A DNA stretch of 64,000 bases. Source: Lachnospiraceae bacterium (lineage in GTDB: Bacteria > Bacillota_A > Clostridia > Lachnospirales > Lachnospiraceae). The position numbers and the translations under genes were made by a program. The notes below the pieces were generated by a model that worked only from the letters and a program-made list of their open reading frames with translations, had not been told where the DNA came from and did no database searches. This document shows positions 16,605-24,895 of this stretch, piece by piece; the stretch's first letter is position 1; each line of letters begins with the position of its first letter. Where the stretch lies: assembly GCA_004556565.1 (NCBI GenBank), contig SFGN01000005.1, positions 37,700-101,699 of the forward strand, written 5' to 3'.

Positions 16605-19220
16605 ATGAGTGAAAAAATTGTTTTGATTGACGGGCACAGTATTCTGAACCGGGCATTTTACGGCGTTCCGGATCTGACAAATGCAGAAGGACTGCATACG
16701 AATGCGATTTACGGATTTTTAAATATCATGTTTAAAATACTTGACGAGGAAAAACCGGAGTATCTGACGGTTACGTTCGATGTCCATGCACCTACATTCC
16801 GCCATGAAATGTATGCGGAATATAAAGGAACACGGAAACCGATGGCGGAGGAGCTTAGGCAGCAGGTTCCGGTCATGAAGGAAGTCCTGCAGGCGATGAA
16901 TATTAAAATTATTGAACAGGCCGGCCTTGAGGCGGATGACCTGCTGGGAACCATTTCCCACATCTGTGAAGAGAAGGGACTTGAGGTTTCTATTATTTCC
17001 GGTGACAGGGATACGCTGCAGCTTGCCACGGAAAAGGTGAAGATCCGGATACCGAAGACGAAGCAGGGGCGGACTGAAGTGGAAGATTATCTGGCTGTTG
17101 ATGTTAAAGAGAAGACAGGTGTCACGCCGGTTGAGTTTATTGATATGAAAGCCCTGATGGGAGATGCTTCCGATAATATCCCGGGAGTGCCGGGAATCGG
17201 GGAGAAGACTGCAGCGAAGATTATTATGGAATATGGCTCTATTGAAAATGCCTATGCTCATGCGGACGAACTGAAGCCTTCCAGGGCAGGGAAGAATCTG
17301 AAGGAGTTCTGGGAGCAGGCGGTCTTAAGCAAGACGCTTGCCACGATCGATACGCACGCAGAAATTGATTTTGATATTGAAAAGGCCCGTTACGGCAATC
17401 CGTATACAAAAGAAGCCCACGATTATTTTCAGCGCCTTCAGTTTAAAAACCTGCTTTCCAGATTTGATACAAAATTGACGGAAAATAGGATTGAGGAGAG
17501 TTTCAGGGAAATAACAGAGAAGTCTGAGATTGCCCGCATCTTTAGAGAAGCAAGGCAGTCAGGTATTGTTGGTGCGGCACTTTCAGAAGATGCAGGAAAT
17601 ATACTGCCTCTGTTCGCACATGATTCCGGTTACGGCAGAATTGCTCTTGCATACGGGCAGGACAAGATTTATTCGATCCCCTGCGATATGGATGTAGATA
17701 TGGATTATCTGTTGTCAGAGCTGAAGGAGACGGCGGATACAGTGGATACCTTTGTCATGTTTGACCTGAAGAAATACCTGCATCTGATTCCGGTATCGTG
17801 CCGGGAACATTGTTTTGACGCGACTGTGGCTGCATATCTTTTAAATCCTCTGAAAAATGATTACACATTTGAAGATGTCGCAAGAGAGCATCTGAACCTG
17901 CTGATCGATGAAAAGACAGATGCTGCGGCGAAAGCATGCTATGAGGCTTATACGGCATTTGCTTCCCGCGGTGTTCTGAAAGAAAAGCTGGAAGAGAGCG
18001 GAATGTACAGCCTGTTTACAGAAATAGAGATGCCGCTTGTGTTCACACTGTTTGATATGGAGCAGGCAGGAGTCAGGGTGGAAGGCGAGGCGTTAAAAGT
18101 TTACGGAGAGCAGCTTGGAAGCCGGATAGCGGAGCTGGAATCTGAAATTTATGAATTGGCCGGAGAGAAGTTTAACATCAATTCGCCGAAACAGCTTGGT
18201 GTGATACTTTTTGAGCATATGGGGCTTAAAGGCGGGAAAAAAACGAAGACAGGATATTCCACTGCGGCAGATGTGTTGGAAAAGCTTGCTCCGGATAATC
18301 CCATTGTGGCAAAGATTCTGGAATACCGGACGCTCGCAAAGCTGAAATCTACCTATGCAGACGGGCTGATCAGCTACATCGGTAAAGACGGTCGGATTCA
18401 CGGAAAGTTTAATCAGACCATCACGGCGACCGGAAGAATCAGCAGCACAGAACCGAACCTGCAGAATATCCCGGTAAGGATGGAACTGGGAAGGCTGATC
18501 AGAAAAGTATTTGTACCGCAGGAAGGATATGTATTCCTGGATGCGGATTATTCACAGATCGAGCTGCGTATCCTGGCCCATTGTTCCGGTGACGCACAGC
18601 TTATACAGGCTTACCGTGAGGCGAGGGATATCCACAGGATGACTGCTTCCCAGGTGTTCCACGTTCCGTTTGATGAAGTGACAGATCTGCAGAGACGCAA
18701 TGCCAAGGCGGTCAATTTCGGAATCGTGTATGGAATCAGTTCTTTTGGGCTGAGCCAGGATCTTAGCATTTCCAGAAAGGAAGCGGCTCAGTATATTGAA
18801 AATTATTTTGAGACTTATCCGGGAATCAAGAGGTTTCTGGATGAGCAGGTGGCTCATGCGAAAGAGAAGGGGTATGTTGAGACGCTTTTTGGCAGGAGAA
18901 GGCCGGTCCCCGAGCTGAAATCCAGCAATTTCGCACAGCGGAGTTTCGGGGAACGGGTCGCAATGAATGCACCGATCCAGGGAACGGCTGCGGACATTAT
19001 CAAAATCGCTATGATCGGCGTGGACAGGGAATTAAAGGAACGAAAGCTGAAGTCCCGTCTGATCCTGCAGGTTCATGATGAACTTCTGATCGAGACGGCG
19101 CAGGATGAGATCGAGACTGTGACGGAGCTTCTTAAGCGTCAGATGGAACAGGCGGCATCCCTGCAGGTTCCGCTGATTGCGGAGGTACACTCCGGGTCAA
19201 GCTGGTATGAGGCAAAATAA
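16605..19220 (+). CDS. polA: DNA polymerase I
   Basis: Fills gaps and removes RNA primers. With the ATG at 16605, 4 bases after AAAGGAGAGG, it has 871 residues; an in-frame TTG 24 bases earlier overlaps the ribosome site. The 5' nuclease domain (about 1-290) has IDGHSILNRAF, EADDLLGT and DASDNIPGVPGIG. The middle exonuclease-like domain (about 310-480) lacks a clear DxE motif and is probably inactive, as in Bacillus enzymes. The polymerase domain shows DADYSQIELRILAH, RRNAKAVNFGIVYG and QVHDELL. TATACT at 16573-16578 is a likely -10. coaE follows with no gap. Confidence 0.97.
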   Translation: MSEKIVLIDGHSILNRAFYGVPDLTNAEGLHTNAIYGFLNIMFKILDEEKPEYLTVTFDVHAPTFRHEMYAEYKGTRKPMAEELRQQVPVMKEVLQAMNIKIIEQAGLEADDLLGTISHICEEKGLEVSIISGDRDTLQLATEKVKIRIPKTKQGRTEVEDYLAVDVKEKTGVTPVEFIDMKALMGDASDNIPGVPGIGEKTAAKIIMEYGSIENAYAHADELKPSRAGKNLKEFWEQAVLSKTLATIDTHAEIDFDIEKARYGNPYTKEAHDYFQRLQFKNLLSRFDTKLTENRIEESFREITEKSEIARIFREARQSGIVGAALSEDAGNILPLFAHDSGYGRIALAYGQDKIYSIPCDMDVDMDYLLSELKETADTVDTFVMFDLKKYLHLIPVSCREHCFDATVAAYLLNPLKNDYTFEDVAREHLNLLIDEKTDAAAKACYEAYTAFASRGVLKEKLEESGMYSLFTEIEMPLVFTLFDMEQAGVRVEGEALKVYGEQLGSRIAELESEIYELAGEKFNINSPKQLGVILFEHMGLKGGKKTKTGYSTAADVLEKLAPDNPIVAKILEYRTLAKLKSTYADGLISYIGKDGRIHGKFNQTITATGRISSTEPNLQNIPVRMELGRLIRKVFVPQEGYVFLDADYSQIELRILAHCSGDAQLIQAYREARDIHRMTASQVFHVPFDEVTDLQRRNAKAVNFGIVYGISSFGLSQDLSISRKEAAQYIENYFETYPGIKRFLDEQVAHAKEKGYVETLFGRRRPVPELKSSNFAQRSFGERVAMNAPIQGTAADIIKIAMIGVDRELKERKLKSRLILQVHDELLIETAQDEIETVTELLKRQMEQAASLQVPLIAEVHSGSSWYEAK

Positions 19221-19802
19221 ATGAAAGTAATCGGGATTACAGGCGGGGTGGGCTGCGGAAAAAGTGCTGTGCTTGATTTTCTGGAAAGGGAGTACAAAGC
19301 CTGCATCTGCCAGTTAGATGAAGTGGCAAAATTGCTGCAGAAAAGAGGAGAAGCATGCTTCTTGCCGATCGTAAATCTTTTTGGAAAAGGAATAATCGGC
19401 GAGGGCGGGGAACTGGACCGGAAAGCTATTGCACAGATAGTGTTTTCTGACAAAGATAAATTACAAAAACTAAATGAAATTGTCCATCCGGAGGTCTATC
19501 GGTGGGTCGTGGAGGATATTGCACGAAAACGGGAAGAAGGGATTTTGTTCTATGTCATTGAAGCAGCCCTGCTTCCGTCAGCAGGCTATGAATCAGTCTG
19601 CGATGAAATGTGGTATATTTACGCAGACGAACCGATACGGAGAAAACGTCTGAAAAACGCCCGCGGATATACGGATGAACGGATTACAAATATGATAAAA
19701 TGTCAGCCGGACGAGGCAGTATTCTGCAGAACCTGCAGTGCCGTCATCGACAACAGCGGGGCATTTGAAGAAACAAAGAGACAGATAGGAGAGTTGCTAT
19801 GA
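19221..19802 (+). CDS. coaE: Dephospho-CoA kinase
   Basis: Last step of coenzyme A synthesis: phosphorylates dephospho-CoA at the ribose 3' position. The 193-residue P-loop kinase shows GITGGVGCGKSAVLDFL at residues 4-20, the dephospho-CoA site region LDEVAKLL and DRKAIAQIVFSD, HPEVYRWV, and lid residues ARGYTDERITNMIKCQ. The ATG directly follows the polA stop and its own stop overlaps the next gene by 4 bases, so polA-coaE-walJ form one translationally linked unit. Confidence 0.95.
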   Translation: MKVIGITGGVGCGKSAVLDFLEREYKACICQLDEVAKLLQKRGEACFLPIVNLFGKGIIGEGGELDRKAIAQIVFSDKDKLQKLNEIVHPEVYRWVVEDIARKREEGILFYVIEAALLPSAGYESVCDEMWYIYADEPIRRKRLKNARGYTDERITNMIKCQPDEAVFCRTCSAVIDNSGAFEETKRQIGELL

Positions 19803-20596
19803 GGATGTGCAGCATTGCCAGCGGAAGCAGCGGCAACTGTATTTATGTAGGAAGTGACCATACCCATCTTCTGGTGGATGCGGGAATCAGCAAAAAACGG
19901 ATAGAAGAGGGGTTGAAGGCACTGGAAATCAAAGGGGAAGAGCTGAACGGGATTCTTGTGACCCATGAGCATATCGACCATATACAAGGGCTTGGCGTAT
20001 TCAGCAGGAAATATGAAATCCCCATATATGCGACACAGGGGACAATAGAAGGAATCCGGGCATATGTGAGCCTGGGGAAAATGCCGGAAGGGCTGCTTTG
20101 TCCTGTTCAGATTGATGAGCCATTTGTTCTGGGGGATATTACAGTAAAACCGTTTTTCATTTCTCATGATGCGAGAGAACCTTCAGCCTATCGTATGGAA
20201 TGTGAGGGAAAGGCTGCAGCCGTGGCTACGGATCTTGGTACTTATGATGAGAATACGGTGGATAATCTAAAAAATCTGGACGCTCTGCTTCTGGAGGCAA
20301 ACCACGACACGCATATGCTGGAAGTCGGACCTTATCCCTATTACCTGAAACAGAGGATTTCCGGCCAAAAGGGACATTTATCAAATGAATTGTCAGGGCG
20401 GCTTCTTTGTGATATACTACATGAGAATTTAAAACACATTGTCCTGGGACATCTGAGCAAAGAAAATAATTATGAACGTCTCGCATATGAGACGGTGAAA
20501 CTGGAAGTGACGCTGGGTGATAATACATACCGCGGGGAAGACCTGGACATGACTGTTGCAAAGAGAGACAGGATTTCAGAGATATTATCATTCTGA
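19799..20596 (+). CDS. MBL-fold metallohydrolase, WalJ/YycJ-like
   Basis: A 265-residue metallo-beta-lactamase-fold protein with the two-metal motif VTHEHIDHIQG (about 58-68), an N-terminal SIASGSSGNCIYVG typical of the YycJ/WalJ group, HDAREPSAYRME, a metal ligand region TDLGTYDE, LLEANHD and GHLSKENN. In low-GC Gram-positives the family lies with the WalRK cell-wall two-component system and has been linked to nuclease activity in repair. Here it lies with polA and coaE, which fits a DNA-linked role better; the function is not proven. Confidence 0.8.
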   Translation: MRMCSIASGSSGNCIYVGSDHTHLLVDAGISKKRIEEGLKALEIKGEELNGILVTHEHIDHIQGLGVFSRKYEIPIYATQGTIEGIRAYVSLGKMPEGLLCPVQIDEPFVLGDITVKPFFISHDAREPSAYRMECEGKAAAVATDLGTYDENTVDNLKNLDALLLEANHDTHMLEVGPYPYYLKQRISGQKGHLSNELSGRLLCDILHENLKHIVLGHLSKENNYERLAYETVKLEVTLGDNTYRGEDLDMTVAKRDRISEILSF

Positions 20597-20620
20597 ACGA
20601 AAATAGGAGGGACTTAAACC

Positions 20621-20893
20621 ATGAAAAAATGTATTGTGACTGTGCTGGGAAAAGATACGGTAGGAATTATTGCAAAAGTCTGCACTTATCTCGCAGATAA
20701 CTGCATTAATATTCTTGATATATCCCAGACAATCGTACAGGGATATTTTAATATGATGATGATCGTCGACGTTTCAGGGCTTTCCAAAGAATATAAAGTT
20801 ATGTGTGACGAGATGGAGAAGCTCGGTGAGGAAATCGGAGTAAAAATCCACTGTCAGAGAGAAGAGATTTTTGAGATGATGCACAGGCTGTAA
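20621..20893 (+). CDS. ACT-domain protein (UPF0237)
   Basis: A 90-residue stand-alone ACT domain: MKKCIVTVLGKDTVGIIAKV, then NCINILDISQTIVQGYFNMMMIVDV. ACT domains bind amino acids or related ligands; the ligand of this group is unknown. RBS TAGGAGGG lies 13 bases before the ATG. It lies 45 bp before a UPF0210 gene, and this pairing is frequent in Firmicutes, suggesting that the ACT protein senses something for its partner. Confidence 0.85.
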   Translation: MKKCIVTVLGKDTVGIIAKVCTYLADNCINILDISQTIVQGYFNMMMIVDVSGLSKEYKVMCDEMEKLGEEIGVKIHCQREEIFEMMHRL

Positions 20894-20938
20894 GATGAAG
20901 GAAACTGTACGATGACAGGAAGGTGAGGAGCGCAGGAT

Positions 20939-22303
20939 ATGATTAATATGTATGAAGTATCAGAGACGAATAAGATGATTGAACATGAGAACCTGGACGT
21001 GAGGACCATCACGCTGGGTATCAGCCTTCTGGACTGCATCGATTCTGATCTGAATGAATTGAATCGTAAGATATACGAAAAGATTACAACGGTGGCAAAA
21101 AATCTTGTTTCCACCGGGCAGGATATTGAGAAAGAATTCGGGATTCCGATCGTGAATAAGCGTATTTCCATCACTCCGGTCAGCCTGATCGGCGGGTCTG
21201 CCTGCCGGACACCGGAGGATTTTGTGGAGATCGCAAAAACACTGGATAAGGCTGCAAAGGCGGTCGGCGTGAATTTTATCGGAGGTTATTCAGCTCTGGT
21301 GTCAAAAGGGATGACACCGGCGGAGGAGAATCTGATCCGGTCTGTTCCGCAGGCACTGGCTGTGACAGAGAGGGTCTGCAGCTCCGTGAATGTCGGCTCT
21401 ACCAAAACGGGAATCAATATGGATGCGGTGCGTCTTTGCGGTGAAATCGTTAAAGCGACTGCAGAAGCAACGGCAGAGAATGATTCTCTGGGCTGTGCAA
21501 AACTGGTTGTTTTCTGCAATGCGCCGGATGATAATCCATTTATGGCAGGGGCATTTCTGGGAGTGACCGAGGCAGATACGGTGATTAACGTAGGTGTCAG
21601 CGGACCCGGAGTTGTAAAAAAAGCACTGGAAAAGGTGCGTGGGAAAGGCTTTGAAGAGCTTTGTGAGACGATTAAGAAGACTGCATTTAAAGTAACCCGT
21701 GTCGGCCAGCTTGTTGCGGGAGAGGCTTCAAAAAGGCTTGGAATCCCGTTCGGGATCGTCGACCTGTCATTGGCCCCGACTCCGGCAGTCGGTGACAGCG
21801 TGGCGGAAATTCTGGAAGAAATCGGTCTGGAGCGTGTAGGCGCGCCGGGAACAACGGCAGCATTGGCGATGCTGAATGACCAGGTGAAGAAAGGCGGTGT
21901 CATGGCATCCTCGTATGTGGGCGGGTTAAGCGGTGCGTTTATTCCGGTCAGTGAAGATCAGGGAATGATTGATGCCGTACATGCAGGTTCTCTGACACTG
22001 GAAAAACTGGAAGCAATGACTTGTGTCTGCTCAGTGGGTCTGGATATGATAGCAATTCCGGGCAGAACAAGCGCGGCGACGATTTCCGGGATTATTGCGG
22101 ATGAGATGGCTATCGGTATGGTGAATCAGAAGACTACGGCAGTCCGTCTGATTCCGGTTATAGGTAAAGACGTGGGGGAGATGGCAGAATTCGGCGGGCT
22201 GCTCGGATACGCTCCGGTGATGCCGGTGAACCAATTCGGCTGCGAGGCGTTTATCAACAGAAAAGGTAGGATTCCTGCACCGATTCACAGCTTCAAAAAC
22301 TGA
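20939..22303 (+). CDS. UPF0210 / DUF711 family protein
   Basis: A 454-residue protein of the DUF711 family, cytosolic, without signal or membrane helices. Conserved stretches seen are TITLGISLLDCID, GQDIEKEFGIPIVNKRISITPVS (split here by context), GGYSALVSKGMTPAEENLI, GVSGPGVVKKAL, SLAPTPAVGDSVAEILE and CSVGLDMIAIPGRTSA. A structure-based likeness to glycyl-radical enzyme folds has been noted for the family, but I see no glycyl-radical motif near the C terminus. It follows the ACT gene and precedes degV. The function is unknown. Confidence 0.8.
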   Translation: MINMYEVSETNKMIEHENLDVRTITLGISLLDCIDSDLNELNRKIYEKITTVAKNLVSTGQDIEKEFGIPIVNKRISITPVSLIGGSACRTPEDFVEIAKTLDKAAKAVGVNFIGGYSALVSKGMTPAEENLIRSVPQALAVTERVCSSVNVGSTKTGINMDAVRLCGEIVKATAEATAENDSLGCAKLVVFCNAPDDNPFMAGAFLGVTEADTVINVGVSGPGVVKKALEKVRGKGFEELCETIKKTAFKVTRVGQLVAGEASKRLGIPFGIVDLSLAPTPAVGDSVAEILEEIGLERVGAPGTTAALAMLNDQVKKGGVMASSYVGGLSGAFIPVSEDQGMIDAVHAGSLTLEKLEAMTCVCSVGLDMIAIPGRTSAATISGIIADEMAIGMVNQKTTAVRLIPVIGKDVGEMAEFGGLLGYAPVMPVNQFGCEAFINRKGRIPAPIHSFKN

Positions 22304-22328
22304 CAGAATCACTGAAAGGAGAAAATAA

Positions 22329-23195
22329 ATGAGCAGAATAGCAGTTATAACGGACAGTAACAGCGGAATCACACAGGCTATGGGTAAGGAAATGGGAATT
22401 TATGTCATTCCGATGCCATTCTTTATTAATGGAGAACTGTTCCTGGAAGATATCTCTCTGACACAGGAAGAGTTTTATAAAAAACTGGATGAAGATGCAG
22501 ATATCTCCACATCACAGCCTTCACCGGGAGATGTGATTGATTTGTGGGAAAAACTGTTGAAAGAGTATGATGAAATCGTACATATCCCGATGTCAAGCGG
22601 ATTGAGCAGTACATGCGAGACTGCGATTGCACTTTCCGCAGATTATGACGGGAAAATTCAGGTTGTCAACAACCAGAGGATTTCTGTCACACAGGAGCAG
22701 GCGGTAAAAGATGCTCTTGCATTGATAGATGCGGGAAAATCAGCTGCTGAAATTAAAGAAATTCTTGAAAGAGAGAAATTAGAGTCAACGATTTATATCA
22801 CCGTGGATACTTTAAAATATTTGAAAAAAGGCGGAAGGGTCACGGCAGCCGGAGCGGCACTCGGAACTGTACTGAACATGAAGCCGGTACTGACGATCCA
22901 GGGAGAAAAGCTGGATGCATATGCAAAGGTACGGGGCTGGAAGGCGGCAAAGCGTACTATGCTCAATGCATTGGAAAAAGATATTAAAGAGCGGTTCGCT
23001 ACAAAAGAGCAGCAGTTGATTCTCGGAGTTGCATATACCAGTGATGAAGAGACGGTGAAGGAATGGGTGGACGAAGTCAGGGCGCGTTTCCCTGGCATGG
23101 ACATTATTGTCAGACCGTTATCCTTAAGCGTTGCATGTCATATCGGACGGGGCGCGCTGGCTGTGACTTGTACGAAGATAGCAGACATACAATAA
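22329..23195 (+). CDS. DegV family fatty-acid-binding protein
   Basis: A 288-residue DegV/FakB-type protein. It starts with AVITDSNSGI, has VIPMPFFINGELFLED, the conserved SQPSPGDV segment, HIPMSSGLSSTCETA in the lipid head-group region, and LKKGGRVTAAGAALGTVLNMKP. FakB proteins present fatty acids to the kinase FakA for incorporation into phospholipid; no FakA is visible here, though plsX and plsY occur in the window. RBS AAAGGAG precedes the ATG. It shares a bidirectional terminator with tmcAL. Confidence 0.9.
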   Translation: MSRIAVITDSNSGITQAMGKEMGIYVIPMPFFINGELFLEDISLTQEEFYKKLDEDADISTSQPSPGDVIDLWEKLLKEYDEIVHIPMSSGLSSTCETAIALSADYDGKIQVVNNQRISVTQEQAVKDALALIDAGKSAAEIKEILEREKLESTIYITVDTLKYLKKGGRVTAAGAALGTVLNMKPVLTIQGEKLDAYAKVRGWKAAKRTMLNALEKDIKERFATKEQQLILGVAYTSDEETVKEWVDEVRARFPGMDIIVRPLSLSVACHIGRGALAVTCTKIADIQ

Positions 23196-23250
23196 TCATC
23201 GGCCATGACGATTCTGTGTTCGTAAAAAATATTTGCAAAATGAGGATATA

Positions 23251-23292
23251 AAAACCGGGATGTTTTCTGTAAAAGAATTTCATCCCGGTTTT
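23251..23292. terminator. Bidirectional terminator between degV and tmcAL
   Basis: A perfect 12-bp stem AAAACCGGGATG (23251-23262) / CATCCCGGTTTT (23281-23292) lies between two convergent stops, with T runs on either strand. Confidence 0.85.
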
Positions 23293-23297
23293 ATACA

Positions 23298-24626
23298 TTA
23301 CAGTTTTATAACTTTTTGGCTGTATTCATTTTGAAAAGCTGTCCTGAATTTATCCGTGACAACCGAATTGTACAGGCTGGATGCCAGAATGTCCTGCCGC
23401 AGCATATTTTGCCCGCACGGGGATATGTCTTCATTCCTTCCGGGACTTGCCAGAACCTGCAGCTTTCCCCGCTTTGAAGCGGCTGAAATGAGGTGCTCGG
23501 AATCTTTACGAAAACCAAGCAGGCGGGCATAAAAATGATACCCGTTATCAGTAAATTCAGCTAAAGAATCTTTTTTGATTCCGATAAGAATATGGAGCAG
23601 CGCTCGGTTAATACGTGTCTGGGTCAGCTCCTTTGTCTTCAAAAGTCCGCTGAACTGAGTATAATTGAGGTAATTATTTATCTGCCTGGAAATCCGATTT
23701 GCAAGTTCCTCTGAGACATCTGAAAAGGAGATTAATTCTTCGGCAGTTGTTGTCAGAATCCGGTATTTCAGCAGCAAAGAAAAATCATCCGCGTCAATCG
23801 GGAATTCTGTGCCGTACCTTTCTTTTAAGAGTACCAGGCATTTTTCAGGTATCTGTCCCTTCAGTTCATCCGGAACAGTCCGTAGGCTGTCCGTGGCAGA
23901 TTTGCCGGAGATACGTTCATCCATGCAGATCTGGGAAGCCGGTGTGAATGGAGAACCGGAAGTTTTGGCGGAAGGCACTGCCGGGGACAGGAGTGCTCGT
24001 ATGGCGGAAGCAGAACTGTAGGTATCACAGAGTGTCTGATCGTGATAACCGGATTCCAGACGTCGTATAGTGAAAGGGCGAATATCGCTTCCGAATTTTC
24101 TTAAAGCCTTTAGATATTCAATGCCCAGGATATTGTTAGGTTCATTTAATATCGCGGCTGTTTTGTTCTGATTCAGATAAGAAGACAGAGCCATCTGGCG
24201 TGCGGCAGGGAAAGAGTTTCCTGTTTTCAGGTATTCCTGAAGCGATTTCCGGTATCCATCAGGTTCCTTATATAAAATGTCTGCGATGTGTTTCATGCCT
24301 GCCAGATCATTGCATTCACTCCCGAAGCAAAGATAATCTACGACGCTCAGCTGTTCCAGAAAAGATACTGCCCCTTCGGCAAACAGTTCTGCGCTGGCCG
24401 TGGAGTAGCAGACCGGAAGTTCAAAGACGGCATCCGCCCCGCTTAAGAGCGCCATCCTGGCACGGAGGCGTTTTGGCATGATGGCAGGGATGCCCCGCTG
24501 TACATAATCCCCACTCATTATCACGATGGCGGCATCTGCACCGGTTACTTCCTTTGCCTTTCGTATATGATATTCGTGCCCGTTATGAAATGGGTTATAT
24601 TCAGCAATCAAACCGACAATTTTCAT
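23298..24626 (-). CDS. tmcAL: tRNA(Met) cytidine acetate ligase TmcAL (YlbM family)
   Basis: Uses acetate and ATP to form N4-acetylcytidine at C34 of elongator tRNA-Met. The N-terminal nucleotidyltransferase motif GLIAEYNPFHNGHEYHI (about 4-20) is clear, followed by IVIMSGDYVQRG, KRLRARMALLSGADAVFELP, FGSECND and the later EPNNILGIEYLKAL. The start at 24626 gives 442 residues, with AAGGAG 6 bases upstream; an ATG 3 bases earlier is also possible and a farther in-frame ATG would add 28 unlike residues. The C-terminal helical part is more variable. Minus strand, monocistronic. Confidence 0.9.
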   Translation of the reverse strand: MKIVGLIAEYNPFHNGHEYHIRKAKEVTGADAAIVIMSGDYVQRGIPAIMPKRLRARMALLSGADAVFELPVCYSTASAELFAEGAVSFLEQLSVVDYLCFGSECNDLAGMKHIADILYKEPDGYRKSLQEYLKTGNSFPAARQMALSSYLNQNKTAAILNEPNNILGIEYLKALRKFGSDIRPFTIRRLESGYHDQTLCDTYSSASAIRALLSPAVPSAKTSGSPFTPASQICMDERISGKSATDSLRTVPDELKGQIPEKCLVLLKERYGTEFPIDADDFSLLLKYRILTTTAEELISFSDVSEELANRISRQINNYLNYTQFSGLLKTKELTQTRINRALLHILIGIKKDSLAEFTDNGYHFYARLLGFRKDSEHLISAASKRGKLQVLASPGRNEDISPCGQNMLRQDILASSLYNSVVTDKFRTAFQNEYSQKVIKL

Positions 24627-24697
24627 CATTTTCTCCTTGTATATCAAATTTAAAACCATTATACTATAAATTGGGTTTGAATAAAATATTGTTTTTT

Positions 24698-24861
24698 GTA
24701 ACAGTTCAGCCATAAGCGAAATGGTGTGCGAAGCATGCTTGGATGAAAGAGCAAGCCGCTTCGTTTATGAGCTTAGCGCCCGAAAATGAGCAAAAATAGC
24801 TGCGAAGCAGCGAGAAAGCACCGGAGGTGCGTTTTGCGAATGGCGCGTGCTGAACGGTTAC
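24698..24861. repeat. 164-bp hairpin-rich intergenic element with inverted-repeat ends
   Basis: The ends GTAACAGTTCAGC (24698-24710) and GCTGAACGGTTAC (24849-24861) are inverted repeats matching at 12 of 13 positions. Inside are a 10-bp palindrome AAGCATGCTT (24731-24740) and two tight hairpins, GCTGC-GAA-GCAGC (24799-24811) and GCACC-GGA-GGTGC (24818-24830). It holds no plausible coding frame and lies between the tmcAL start and the mgtE start. The layout suggests a MITE-like or REP-like repeat, or a structured RNA. Only one full copy is in the window. Confidence 0.65.
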
Positions 24862-24895
24862 GTTTATTCCAAATATAAGAGAAGCAGGTGGAAGC

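Noticed and set aside
24790..24835. CRISPR-like short repeats in the 24.8 kb region
   Set aside because: The hairpins differ from one another and are not regularly spaced repeats; no cas genes occur in the window.
24640..24895. M-box (magnesium) riboswitch before mgtE
   Set aside because: The space is occupied by the hairpin-rich repeat and no M-box core or terminator switch is recognisable.
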